A stretch of DNA of 51,333 bases. It comes from Roseovarius gahaiensis (GTDB lineage Bacteria > Pseudomonadota > Alphaproteobacteria > Rhodobacterales > Rhodobacteraceae). Position numbers and translations under genes: made by a program. Shown one piece after another: positions 9,088-16,754 of this stretch. Position 1 is the stretch's first letter. Each line of letters starts with the position of its first letter. The notes under the pieces are model-generated. The model saw nothing but the letters and a program-made list of their open reading frames with translations, did no database searches and was not told the origin of the DNA. The DNA is taken from NCBI RefSeq assembly GCF_011601345.1, contig NZ_JAAORB010000019.1, forward strand, positions 1 through 51,333, given 5' to 3'.

Positions 9088-9255
9088 ATGTCAGACAAGA
9101 CCCACTGCCTGAACTGTGGCAGCAAACTGAAACGCAATACATCGATTTGCCCGCAATGTGGCGTGGCGCAGCCGGTCAGACCCGTTGGGGGGCTGATCGG
9201 CCTCATCGTTCTGCTTGCGCTATTGGGGGTGTCGGTGCTGGTGGCGATCTTCTGA
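9088..9255 (+). CDS. Small zinc-ribbon membrane protein, function unknown
   Basis: The 55-residue product begins with a four-cysteine zinc ribbon (CLNCGSKLKRNTSICPQCG, residues 7-25) and ends with one membrane helix (about residues 34-54). The ATG at 9088 lies two bases after the M20 gene stop, so it is probably co-transcribed and coupled. Zinc-ribbon plus anchor proteins of this size are common but uncharacterised; possible roles are a membrane-tethered scaffold or metal sensor, neither supported directly. Confidence 0.7.
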   Translation: MSDKTHCLNCGSKLKRNTSICPQCGVAQPVRPVGGLIGLIVLLALLGVSVLVAIF

Positions 9256-9455
9256 GGGACGCTATCTCGCGACTGTCGGTGCTCCGCATGTCCGTGTCCC
9301 CCCCGGTGTGGGGGCACAGCCGGTTGCGCTGACCGCCTAGTCGGAACGCATGACACAACACCCTTGCGGCGCAGATATTTGAAGCAATACGAAAACGGGG
9401 GTTCCCCGCCCTGCGCCACTGACGAGACCGGCACGCAAGAGCCGGGTGAGCGGAT

Positions 9456-9488
9456 ATAAAAAACCCCGGCGAATAGTATCGCCGGGGT
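9456..9488 (-). terminator. Rho-independent terminator of the TRAP operon
   Basis: Read on the minus strand, a perfect 10-base-pair stem (ACCCCGGCGA / TCGCCGGGGT) with an ATAGTA loop is followed by six T residues (9463-9458). It lies 25 bases beyond the dctM stop codon, an ideal position. Confidence 0.93.
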
Positions 9489-9512
9489 CTGATATGAACT
9501 TGGCCGAGAGGG

Positions 9513-10889
9513 CTAGTTCGTGATGATTTCCGGTCCCATGAACGTATTGGGCAGGAACGTCGATATGGCCGGGATGTAGGTCACCATGATCAGGAAGACG
9601 AACAGCACCGCCAAGAACGGCAGCGCCGCGCGCACGACGCTCATCATTGGCATCCCCGCCACACCCGATGTGACGAACAGGTTCAGGCCCACAGGCGGCG
9701 TGATCATGCCGATTTCCATGTTCACCACCATGATGATGCCCAGATGGATCGGATCAATGCCCAGTTCCATGGCGATCGGGAACACCAGCGGCGCCACGAT
9801 CACCAGCAGCCCGCTGGGTTCCATGAACTGTCCGCCGATCAGCAAGATCACGTTGACCATGATCAGGAACATCACCGGGCCGAAACCTGCGCCCAGCATG
9901 GCATTCGCGATCTGCTGCGGAATCTGCTCATCGGTCAGCACGTGCTTGAGGATCAGCGCGTTGGCGATGACGAACAGTAGGGTCACCGTCAGCTTGCCGG
10001 CTTCAAACAGCGTATGGCGTGTGTCGCGATGGAAAAACGCGGTCACGATGGCGTAGGGCTTGCGGAACAAAGATGTGTTGCGCCCATCCCCTTCGGTCGC
10101 CAGCGGCCCCATGTCCTTGTAGATGAAGCTGGCGATGAAGAACGAATAGACGGCGGCCACGGCGGCGGCCTCGGTCGGGGTGAAGATCCCGCCATAAATG
10201 CCGCCAAGGATGATGACGATCAGGAACAACCCCCACGCTGCATCGCGCCCCGAGGCAAAGATTTCACCCCAGCCCAGCCAATCGCCCTTGGGCATATTGC
10301 GAATGCGCGCGATCACGTAAATCGCCGTCATCAGCATGCCGCCAGCCATCAGGCCGGGGATCACACCGGCCAGGAACATCCGACCCACTGATACTTCGAC
10401 CGCGGCGGCATAGACCACCATCACAATCGACGGTGGGATCAGGATGCCCAGAGTGCCGGCATTGGCGATGACGCCTGCGGCAAAATCACGGGTATAGCCC
10501 ACCTGCCGCATGCCTGCGATCACGATCGAGCCGATGGCCACAACCGTCGCCGGGCTTGAGCCTGACAGCGCGGCGAACAACATACAGGCGAACACGCCCG
10601 CAATCGCCAGACCGCCATGCAAATGGCCGACGCAAGCGATGGAAAACCGGATGATCCGCTGCGCCACGCCGCCTGTTGTCATGAAACTGGAAGCCAAGAT
10701 GAAGAACGGAATCGCCAGCAGGGTGTAATGCCCCTCAAACGCCTCGAACAGGGTTTGCGCGATCGAGCCTAGAGAGCTGTCCGAATACCATAGCAAGAAA
10801 AGCGTCGAGCTAAGCCCAAGCGACACGGCAATCGGGACACCCACAAGCAGTAGGCCGATCACCATGCAAAATAGTAGAACCACTTCCAT
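9513..10889 (-). CDS. dctM: TRAP transporter large permease, DctM type
   Basis: The 458-residue protein is the ion-coupled transport subunit of a TRAP importer. It begins with a typical DctM N-terminus (MEVVLLFCMVIGLLLVGVPI) and has about 12 hydrophobic helices, with family motifs SGSSPATVVAIGSI and NAGTLGILIPPSI, and TPTEAAAVAAVYSFF in the second half. A hydrophilic insertion at about residues 255-285 makes it slightly longer than the usual 425-430 residues. Its ATG shares a base with the dctQ stop (TGATG), indicating coupling. Confidence 0.93.
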   Translation of the reverse strand: MEVVLLFCMVIGLLLVGVPIAVSLGLSSTLFLLWYSDSSLGSIAQTLFEAFEGHYTLLAIPFFILASSFMTTGGVAQRIIRFSIACVGHLHGGLAIAGVFACMLFAALSGSSPATVVAIGSIVIAGMRQVGYTRDFAAGVIANAGTLGILIPPSIVMVVYAAAVEVSVGRMFLAGVIPGLMAGGMLMTAIYVIARIRNMPKGDWLGWGEIFASGRDAAWGLFLIVIILGGIYGGIFTPTEAAAVAAVYSFFIASFIYKDMGPLATEGDGRNTSLFRKPYAIVTAFFHRDTRHTLFEAGKLTVTLLFVIANALILKHVLTDEQIPQQIANAMLGAGFGPVMFLIMVNVILLIGGQFMEPSGLLVIVAPLVFPIAMELGIDPIHLGIIMVVNMEIGMITPPVGLNLFVTSGVAGMPMMSVVRAALPFLAVLFVFLIMVTYIPAISTFLPNTFMGPEIITN

Positions 10890-11554
10890 CAGTCATGCTC
10901 CCCTTGTTGGGCCCGCACTGTATGCAGTTCGTCCTCGACCTCGTGACTGGCCACCAGACGATCCACGCGTCCCTGCCAGATGCCGACAGCCACCTGCAAG
11001 AACCGAAACACCAGCAGCAGCATCGACACCGGCAGCACCAAATAAGGGATCGCCTTGGGTATTTTTTCGTAGCTTTCGCCGTAATTGAGCAATTCTTCCA
11101 GAAACTTGAGCGGTGCGATCATCGGGATGTCTTGCACCTCGTACCAGCCTTGCCCGCGCGCATCCCATTCAAAGCCGGTCGGAAACCAACGGCCGGTTGT
11201 GGGCGGCAATTCGGCAAAAACCGACCAGTAATCCCAAGCGCCTTTCAACAGCAGCAGCGAAAAGATCAGGCAGCAGGCGACGGAAAACAGCGCCATCACC
11301 CGGCGCACCGGGGCCGACACCATGTTCAAAATGGCGTCCACACCCAGATGGGCGCGCTTTTTCACCGCGTAGGAGGCCCCCAGCAGAACAAGCCAGCCGA
11401 ACATGTAAACCGTAACCTCAAGTGCCCATAGAATATTGGAATTGAACAGGTATCGCGCCACGACATTGGCAAAGGTGACCACGGTCATCAGACCAAGAAG
11501 CGCGGCGATCAGGTTTTCCTCGATCCTGTCAGTCAGGCTGTGACGGGTGTGCAT
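10889..11554 (-). CDS. dctQ: TRAP transporter small permease, DctQ type
   Basis: This 221-residue membrane protein has four predicted helices and the DctQ pattern ENLIAALLGLMTVVTFANVV and a second-helix start ALEVTVYMFGWLVLLGASYA followed by VKKRAHLGVD. It is longer than typical DctQ (about 160-180) because of a periplasmic insertion rich in Trp, Tyr and Pro between helices 3 and 4 (about residues 105-150). The ATG at 11554 is preferred over the longer frame because GGGAGG precedes it and the helix one context then matches the family. Confidence 0.88.
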   Translation of the reverse strand: MHTRHSLTDRIEENLIAALLGLMTVVTFANVVARYLFNSNILWALEVTVYMFGWLVLLGASYAVKKRAHLGVDAILNMVSAPVRRVMALFSVACCLIFSLLLLKGAWDYWSVFAELPPTTGRWFPTGFEWDARGQGWYEVQDIPMIAPLKFLEELLNYGESYEKIPKAIPYLVLPVSMLLLVFRFLQVAVGIWQGRVDRLVASHEVEDELHTVRAQQGEHD

Positions 11555-11583
11555 TGTTTCCCCTCCCGGCTGTGGTTGCAAAA

Positions 11584-11613
11584 CGGGCGGGCCATGCGGT
11601 GATGGCCCGCCCG
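11584..11613 (-). promoter_or_regulatory. Intercistronic hairpin between dctP and dctQ
   Basis: A perfect 12-base-pair stem (CGGGCGGGCCAT / ATGGCCCGCCCG) with a six-base loop lies 30 bases after the dctP stop; on the minus strand it is followed by TTTT. It resembles a leaky terminator or mRNA-stabilising structure that would favour the binding-protein transcript. The permease genes lack another evident promoter, so it should allow read-through. Confidence 0.65.
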
Positions 11614-11643
11614 GAAACACTGCGCTGTCAGGCGCGGTATTGC

Positions 11644-12645
11644 TTACATGCTGGCGTTGATCGCCTGCGCTGCGTCGATGTTGTCTTGGCCCACATCGTC
11701 AGTGAACTGTTCCCAGACGGGTTTCATCGCTTCGACCCATTTGCCGCGCTGTTCGTCGGTCAGCTGGCGTACTTCCCCGCCGGCATCGATGATCGCCTGC
11801 TTGGCTTCTTGGTTCACCTGGGTGGATTCGCTGTTACGCGTTTGCGTCACTTCACCAAGGATGGTCAAGAACTGCTCACGCACATCCGCGTCCAGCCCGT
11901 TCAGCCAGTCGATGTTGGTCACGACCAGATAGTCGATCACACCGTGGTTGGTCTCGGTGACCCCGTCCTGAACCTCGAAGAACTTCTTGCCGTAGATGTT
12001 CGACCAGGTGTTTTCCTGACCGTCCACAACGCCCTGTTGCAAGGCGCCATACACCTCGGAGAAGGCCATTTTCTGCGGGCTTCCGCCGATGGCTTCCATC
12101 TGGGCAACCAGAACGTCCGAGGATTGCACACGGAATTTCAGGCCGTTGGCGTCCGACGGCTCAAGCAGTGGCACGTTGGCCGACATTTGCTTCATCCCAT
12201 TGTGCCAATAGGCCAGCCCTTGCAGGCCGCGGCGCTGCATGGAATCCAGCATTGCCTGACCGGAGTCGGAGGCCTGAAATTCGTCCACGGCTGCAATGTC
12301 CTTGAACATGAACGGCAGGTCGAACAGGCGGAATTGCTTGGTGAACTTTTCGAACTTCGAAAGCGACGGCGCGGCCAGTTGCACGTCACCTTGCAACATT
12401 GCTTCCAGCACCTTGTTGTCATTGTACAACGTGGAGTTCGGGAAGACCTCCATGCACATGGTGCCGTTCATTTCTTCGTTCACACGCTCTTGCAACAAAG
12501 ATGCGGCGATCCCCTTGGGGTGCTTGTCGGTGTTGGTAACGTGGCTGAACTTGACGACAATCTCACCATCGTCGCAGGCGGCGCTTGCTGCCCCGGCAGA
12601 GATGGTTAGGGCCACGGCCGTGGCGGCTGCGGTCAAAAATTTCAT
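11644..12645 (-). CDS. dctP: TRAP transporter substrate-binding protein, DctP family
   Basis: The 333-residue periplasmic receptor has a signal peptide (MKFLTAAATAVALTISAGAA, probable cleavage after ASA) and the DctP family pattern: VKFSHVTNTDKHPKGIAA, then FPNSTLYNDNKVLEAMLQGD and FRVQSSDVLVAQMEAIGGSP, where the conserved Arg binds the carboxylate ligand. Genetic linkage to dctBD suggests C4-dicarboxylates, though TRAP ligands vary. The ATG at 12645 is chosen for its GGAGGAG ribosome site and the signal peptide; an in-frame start 15 bases upstream would add only MGGDT. Confidence 0.93.
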   Translation of the reverse strand: MKFLTAAATAVALTISAGAASAACDDGEIVVKFSHVTNTDKHPKGIAASLLQERVNEEMNGTMCMEVFPNSTLYNDNKVLEAMLQGDVQLAAPSLSKFEKFTKQFRLFDLPFMFKDIAAVDEFQASDSGQAMLDSMQRRGLQGLAYWHNGMKQMSANVPLLEPSDANGLKFRVQSSDVLVAQMEAIGGSPQKMAFSEVYGALQQGVVDGQENTWSNIYGKKFFEVQDGVTETNHGVIDYLVVTNIDWLNGLDADVREQFLTILGEVTQTRNSESTQVNQEAKQAIIDAGGEVRQLTDEQRGKWVEAMKPVWEQFTDDVGQDNIDAAQAINASM

Positions 12646-12814
12646 GGTGTCTCCTCCCATTTTAAAAGACGATTTTAATCAGCGCCCGTCAGGACGCGAT
12701 GCGCGCATATTTTCGCATGGCGGCTATTCGCTCAAGTCATGGCGGTTAAAAATTAGGAGTTTTTGAAAAAATAAATAAAAACAATTATTTGAGTGTGTTT
12801 TTGTGGTTTGGCGG

Positions 12815-12835
12815 CAATGCTGCGCGGCAGCATTG
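12815..12835. repeat. Perfect 9-bp inverted repeat beside the dctP regulatory region
   Basis: CAATGCTGC-GCG-GCAGCATTG is a perfect hairpin with a 3-base loop. It overlaps the first tandem palindrome by three bases and lies 98 bases past the dctD stop. It could terminate or stabilise dctD mRNA (no T-run follows), or be a further protein site. Confidence 0.5.
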
Positions 12836-12884
12836 TGCGGGAACTCGCACAAGCGCTCGTCAAGTTGTGCGAAAAACCGCACGC
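12833..12884. promoter_or_regulatory. Tandem palindromes, candidate DctD binding sites upstream of dctP
   Basis: Site 1 (12833-12852) is a perfect palindrome, TTGTGCG-N6-CGCACAA. Site 2 (12865-12884) reads TTGTGCG-N6-CGCACGC. Their centres are 32 bases apart, about three helical turns, as expected for co-operative dimers on one DNA face. They lie about 190-240 bases upstream of the dctP ATG, between dctP and dctD. Rhizobial DctD is known to bind tandem upstream sites at dctA, so DctD from the adjacent gene is the natural candidate. Confidence 0.65.
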
Positions 12885-12932
12885 GAGTCGGAAAGCCCGG
12901 CATCAGAAACATCGGGTCTTGCAGGTGTTGAC

Positions 12933-14174
12933 TCACTCCCGCCGGTAATCCTCGGGCTTGATGCCGTAGCGCGCCAGCTTGTCGTAAAAGGTCTTGCGCG
13001 GCAGTTTCAGCGCCTTGGCGGCCTCTGAGGCGCGTCCGTTCTGGCGTCCCAATGCGGCGACCAAAAGCGAGCGTTCCACCCGCGCCATTTGTTCGGTCAG
13101 TCCCAGTTCGGCGGCGTCCTGCGTGTCTTCGGGCATGCCCAGCACAAACCGCATCGCCGCGCTCATCAGCGACCTTGTGTTGCCGGGCCAGTCCTGCGCC
13201 ATCAGTGCTGCCATATGATCGGACGTGGGTTCTGGCACTGGCAGGCCCGCCTGTTCGGCGGCCTGCGCCACATAGTGACGAAACAGCACCGGGATATCTT
13301 CGGGCCGTTCCGACAGGGCCGGGATGCGCACCGGCATCACGTCCAGCCGATAGTAAAGCTCGGGGTTCAATTGCCCTGCCTGCATCGCGGCGGGCAGATC
13401 GGCGGTGGACCCCGCAATCAGCCGCGTCTGAGCGCCAGCCTCGATTCGTTCCAGCAAGACGTATTGCGCAGGCCGGGGAAGGGCGGCGATTTCGTCCAGA
13501 AACAGGCTGCCCCCGTCGGCAGCGGTCAGCGCATCCTGCAAGGCGCTGCTGTCCAGTTCGACAGCCGGGCGTTTGACAAACGGGCCGCCGGCATAGGGTG
13601 ACATCAGGTGCAGAACTTCGGCCACAGTCGACAGGCCCGCGCCGGGTGGCCCTGTAACCAGCACTTCGGCCCCTGTGCGTGCCGCGAGGCGCACCCGTGC
13701 GCGCAAATCTTCGGCCATGCGCGAGGTGCCGCGCAGCATCCGTGCCGCCGGGTCGCCGGTTTCCAACTGCGCCTTCAGGCGTCGGTTTTCCAGCACCAGA
13801 GCGCGGGTTTGCAACGCCCGGTGCAGCACTGGCAAAAGATCATCCGCCGCGCAGGGCTTTTCCAGAAAATCAAACGCGCCTTGCCCCATCGCCTCGACGG
13901 CCATGGGAATGTCGCCTTCGCCGGTTAGCAAGATCACTGGTAACTCGGGGTCCACCGCTTGGACATGGCCCAGCAGGTGGAAACCGTCGCGCCCCGGCAT
14001 GCGGATATCCGACAGGACCACGCCAGCAAAGCCCGGCACGATATGGTCCTTGGCCTCAATGACCGAGCCGACAGGAACCGCGCGCAAATCGGCCAGATCC
14101 AGCGTTTGGACCAATGCCTCGCGCACCGCGGCGTCATCATCGACGACCAGAATGGTATCAGGCGTGTCGCTCAT
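12933..14174 (-). CDS. dctD: DctD-like response regulator with degenerate AAA+ domain
   Basis: The 413-residue protein has a receiver domain (residues 8-120; acidic DDD at 12-14, phospho-acceptor Asp56 in VVLSDIRMPG, Lys107), an NtrC-type AAA+ domain (about 140-345) and a Fis-type helix-turn-helix (about 378-403). The AAA+ domain is unusual: Walker A reads GPPGAGLS with Leu181 in place of the ATP-binding Lys, and the segment carrying the sigma-54 contact motif GAFTGA is missing, leaving about 46 rather than 65 residues between Walker A and Walker B (SLFLDEIAAL). It probably cannot remodel sigma-54 polymerase and may act as an ordinary DNA-binding activator. It overlaps dctB by four bases. Confidence 0.88.
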   Translation of the reverse strand: MSDTPDTILVVDDDAAVREALVQTLDLADLRAVPVGSVIEAKDHIVPGFAGVVLSDIRMPGRDGFHLLGHVQAVDPELPVILLTGEGDIPMAVEAMGQGAFDFLEKPCAADDLLPVLHRALQTRALVLENRRLKAQLETGDPAARMLRGTSRMAEDLRARVRLAARTGAEVLVTGPPGAGLSTVAEVLHLMSPYAGGPFVKRPAVELDSSALQDALTAADGGSLFLDEIAALPRPAQYVLLERIEAGAQTRLIAGSTADLPAAMQAGQLNPELYYRLDVMPVRIPALSERPEDIPVLFRHYVAQAAEQAGLPVPEPTSDHMAALMAQDWPGNTRSLMSAAMRFVLGMPEDTQDAAELGLTEQMARVERSLLVAALGRQNGRASEAAKALKLPRKTFYDKLARYGIKPEDYRRE

Positions 14175-15958
14175 GCGGCGGCCCCCGTGTTGGGCCCCTG
14201 ATTGTTGGGGCCCTGTTCCGTTGTGGGCCAGCGCTCCAATTCCACCCGGAACACCGCGCCGCCCCCCGGCGCGTTACGGCCCTTGATCTGCCCGCCAAAG
14301 CTTTGGACCAGCCCGTAGGAAATAGACAAGCCCAGTCCCATTCCCTCGGATGCACCAACCTCTTTGGTGGAATAGAACGGATCGAAAATCTTTTCCGGCT
14401 CGTCGATGCCGGGGCCGGTATCGGCCACCTCCACCACAACGGGGTCGCCCGCCTGCACAGTAATCGCGATTCGTTTTTGCGGGCTTTCGGCCATGGCATC
14501 GGCGGCGTTCGAAATCAGGTTGATCATCACCTGCCCTAATCGCACTTCGCCGCCTTGCACATGCACAGCCCCATCTGGGCGGGCCCAGCTTACGGTGATG
14601 GAGTCGCGCGTCAGGCGCGCTTCGGTAAACTCAAGTGCCTGATCGACCACCGCCCCGATATCAACGCAGCTTACAGGTTCGCTTTCTTGTTTGGCAAAGG
14701 CGCGCAGATTGCGGATGATCCGCGCCGCCCGCGCGGCCAGATCACCGATCCGGGTCAGGTTGTCGCCTGCCTTGGCGCTGTCGCCGCGTGCCAGAAAGGT
14801 GCTGCCGTTCTCGGCAAATTGCCGGATCGCCATCAAAGGCTGGTTCAACTCGTGGCTGATCCCGGCCGAGATTTGGCCAAGTGCGCTGAGCTTACCGGCT
14901 TGCACAAGATCGTCTTGGGCCTTTTTCAGCGCGGCTTCGGCCTCTTGCCGCTCGGTGACTTCGCGGCGCAGTGCGGTGATCGCCCCCGACAACTCGGCGG
15001 TGCGCCCTTCCACGCGATGTTCCAGCCGCGCATTCGCCCGCGCCAGAACGCGCCGGCGTTCGGCTGCTTGAAACAACAGGCCGCCGAAGGCCAGGCAGAT
15101 CACCGCGAACACGCTGGCTTGTAACCCGGCCACCCATCGCGCCTGCCCCACGTCCAGCAGGGCATGCCCGGTCATCCCGATAACGGGCAGTTCGCGGGTC
15201 AGATGCAGGGCGCGTTTGGGCAGGTAATCCCCCCACTCCATCTGCCATACCTCGTGTCCGCCAAGATGGCTGGCCTCGAACGCCGGGATATCACCACCCC
15301 CGGCAGGGCGCAGGCCTGCGCCATCCGGCCCGTTTTGCCAAAACAGAAGCTCTGATCGGTTTGACACGAACACCTGTCCCGTCACATCGGTGAAAAACAC
15401 CGGCGGCTGCCCGCCGATCCAATCCCATTCCAGTTCCGCGATGTCGATTAGCACCACCAGCACCCCGCGCACCATGCCTTGCGCGCCAAATGCGGGGGCC
15501 GCGTAGACATAGGCCCGTTGGCCATCCTGCCCATACTGGCCATAGCCTTGGCCAAGCGCACCTTGCAGGGCGCGCTTGAAATAATCGCTGTCGCGCAAAT
15601 GCAAGGGCGCATTGCCCGCGCGCGCCAGAACCCGACCGTCGGGCGCAGCATACAAAAGGCCCATCGCGCCGGTCTTGTCGGCGGCGTCCAGCAGCAGCCT
15701 GCGGGCGCCCGCGTCAGGTTGGTCGGCGCGCAGCGCGATCAGCTTTGGGTGTTCGGCCATCAAAACGGCAAGTTCCTGATAGCGGCGCAATTGCCCGGTA
15801 AAGCGGTCGGCAGCCAGCGCCAGATCGGATTCACCCTGCTTGTCCAATTGGGTCAGCGCCTGACCATAGCCATAGCGCCAGATGCCCGCGGCGCACAGGG
15901 CAACCGCCAGCACGAACAATGCGATAACCGCGAAACGGGGGCGCAGATCGGGTGTCAT
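14171..15958 (-). CDS. dctB: DctB-like sensor histidine kinase
   Basis: The 595-residue kinase senses an external ligand and phosphorylates the adjacent DctD-like protein. Helix 1 (about residues 9-28) and helix 2 (about 275-298) flank a periplasmic PDC/Cache sensor domain, followed by a coiled coil (about 300-350), the HisKA box ISAGISHELNQPL with the phosphorylated His near 369, and HATPase boxes N (VMINLISNAADAM), G1 (VADTGPGID), F (IFDPFYSTK) and G2 (GMGLGLSISYGLV). Domain order matches rhizobial DctB, which reads C4-dicarboxylates. The start is ATG at 15958. Confidence 0.92.
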   Translation of the reverse strand: MTPDLRPRFAVIALFVLAVALCAAGIWRYGYGQALTQLDKQGESDLALAADRFTGQLRRYQELAVLMAEHPKLIALRADQPDAGARRLLLDAADKTGAMGLLYAAPDGRVLARAGNAPLHLRDSDYFKRALQGALGQGYGQYGQDGQRAYVYAAPAFGAQGMVRGVLVVLIDIAELEWDWIGGQPPVFFTDVTGQVFVSNRSELLFWQNGPDGAGLRPAGGGDIPAFEASHLGGHEVWQMEWGDYLPKRALHLTRELPVIGMTGHALLDVGQARWVAGLQASVFAVICLAFGGLLFQAAERRRVLARANARLEHRVEGRTAELSGAITALRREVTERQEAEAALKKAQDDLVQAGKLSALGQISAGISHELNQPLMAIRQFAENGSTFLARGDSAKAGDNLTRIGDLAARAARIIRNLRAFAKQESEPVSCVDIGAVVDQALEFTEARLTRDSITVSWARPDGAVHVQGGEVRLGQVMINLISNAADAMAESPQKRIAITVQAGDPVVVEVADTGPGIDEPEKIFDPFYSTKEVGASEGMGLGLSISYGLVQSFGGQIKGRNAPGGGAVFRVELERWPTTEQGPNNQGPNTGAAA

Positions 15959-16003
15959 GGGTGTGTTCTACCAATCCCTGTTATGGCTTGACCAGCGCCA
16001 ACG

Positions 16004-16705
16004 TTACGCCAATGGCACGGCCCGGCCCAGTGTCACGCCCTCGGGGCTGATCACCGTGTCAAAGGCCAACGCCTCAACCCCGGCGTCGCGGGCCGACGCG
16101 AATGCGGTGGCATAGGCCGGGTCGATATCTGCCGCCAATGCAAAGGTCTGCGCATCGGTGCGCTGGATCAGGTAGAGCATCACCGCCCGGTGCCCTGCGC
16201 GCGCCATTTGCGCCAATTCCGCCAGATGCTTGGCGCCGCGCGCCGTTACGCTGTCGGGAAACTCGGCCAACTCCGGCTGGCGCATCAGCGTCACTGATTT
16301 GACCTCGATATAGGCATCGCGCCGCCCCGCGCCCTGCAACAGGAAATCAATCCGGCTGTTCTGGCCGTATTTCACTTCGGCGCGCACATGCTCGTAGCTA
16401 TCCAGCCCGGCGACCTCGCCCGCCTCAAGCGCCGCGCGCAGCGCGCGGTTGGGCACCGATGTGTCAACGCCGGTGAAATGCCCATTCGCATGGTCAACCA
16501 GCCGCCAGCCGTATTTAAGTTTCTTCTTCGGATCGTCATTCGGTTCGACCCAAATGCGCATGCCCGGCTCGGCCAGCCCCATCATGGAACCGGGGTTGGC
16601 GCAATGGGCGGTTACCTCTTGTCCATCGTCCAGTCTTATATCCGCTAAAAAGCGTTTATAGCGGCGGATCAGCGTGGCGGGTATAAGGGGGGTTTGAAAG
16701 CGCAT
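16004..16705 (-). CDS. sfsA: SfsA family DNA-binding/nuclease-fold protein
   Basis: The 233-residue product matches SfsA in length and motifs: MRFQTPLIPATLIRRYKRFL at the N-terminus, then TAHCANPGSMMGL, LKYGWRLVD, NRALRAALEAG and the nuclease-like RIDFLLQG followed by AYIEVKSVTLM. E. coli SfsA was described as stimulating maltose genes when overexpressed; its true function is unresolved, although the fold and the D-ExK pattern suggest nuclease ancestry. The open frame reaches 16915 but overlaps a divergent gene, so the ATG at 16705 is preferred. Confidence 0.93.
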   Translation of the reverse strand: MRFQTPLIPATLIRRYKRFLADIRLDDGQEVTAHCANPGSMMGLAEPGMRIWVEPNDDPKKKLKYGWRLVDHANGHFTGVDTSVPNRALRAALEAGEVAGLDSYEHVRAEVKYGQNSRIDFLLQGAGRRDAYIEVKSVTLMRQPELAEFPDSVTARGAKHLAELAQMARAGHRAVMLYLIQRTDAQTFALAADIDPAYATAFASARDAGVEALAFDTVISPEGVTLGRAVPLA

Positions 16706-16754
16706 GGCGACAGGCCTATACCGATCCTGACACCCGATACAAGGAGCCGCCCAA

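Noticed and set aside
9361..9390. GATATTTGAAGCAATACGAAA as a second copy of the gene-end repeat
   Set aside because: The resemblance to the tail at 71-90 is partial and it lacks the paired hairpins, so it is not called.
11554..12609. Long plus-strand open frame opposite dctP
   Set aside because: It is antisense to a clear DctP protein; long antisense frames are expected in GC-rich DNA.
12809..12823. TGGC-N7-CTGC resembling a sigma-54 -24/-12 element on the plus strand
   Set aside because: It points towards the 3' end of dctD, away from dctP, so it cannot drive a gene here; it is mostly part of the inverted repeat.
12724..12936. A 70-codon minus-strand open frame between dctP and dctD
   Set aside because: It covers the AT-rich leader and the tandem palindromes, has poor codon composition and no recognisable motif, so it is treated as non-coding regulatory DNA.
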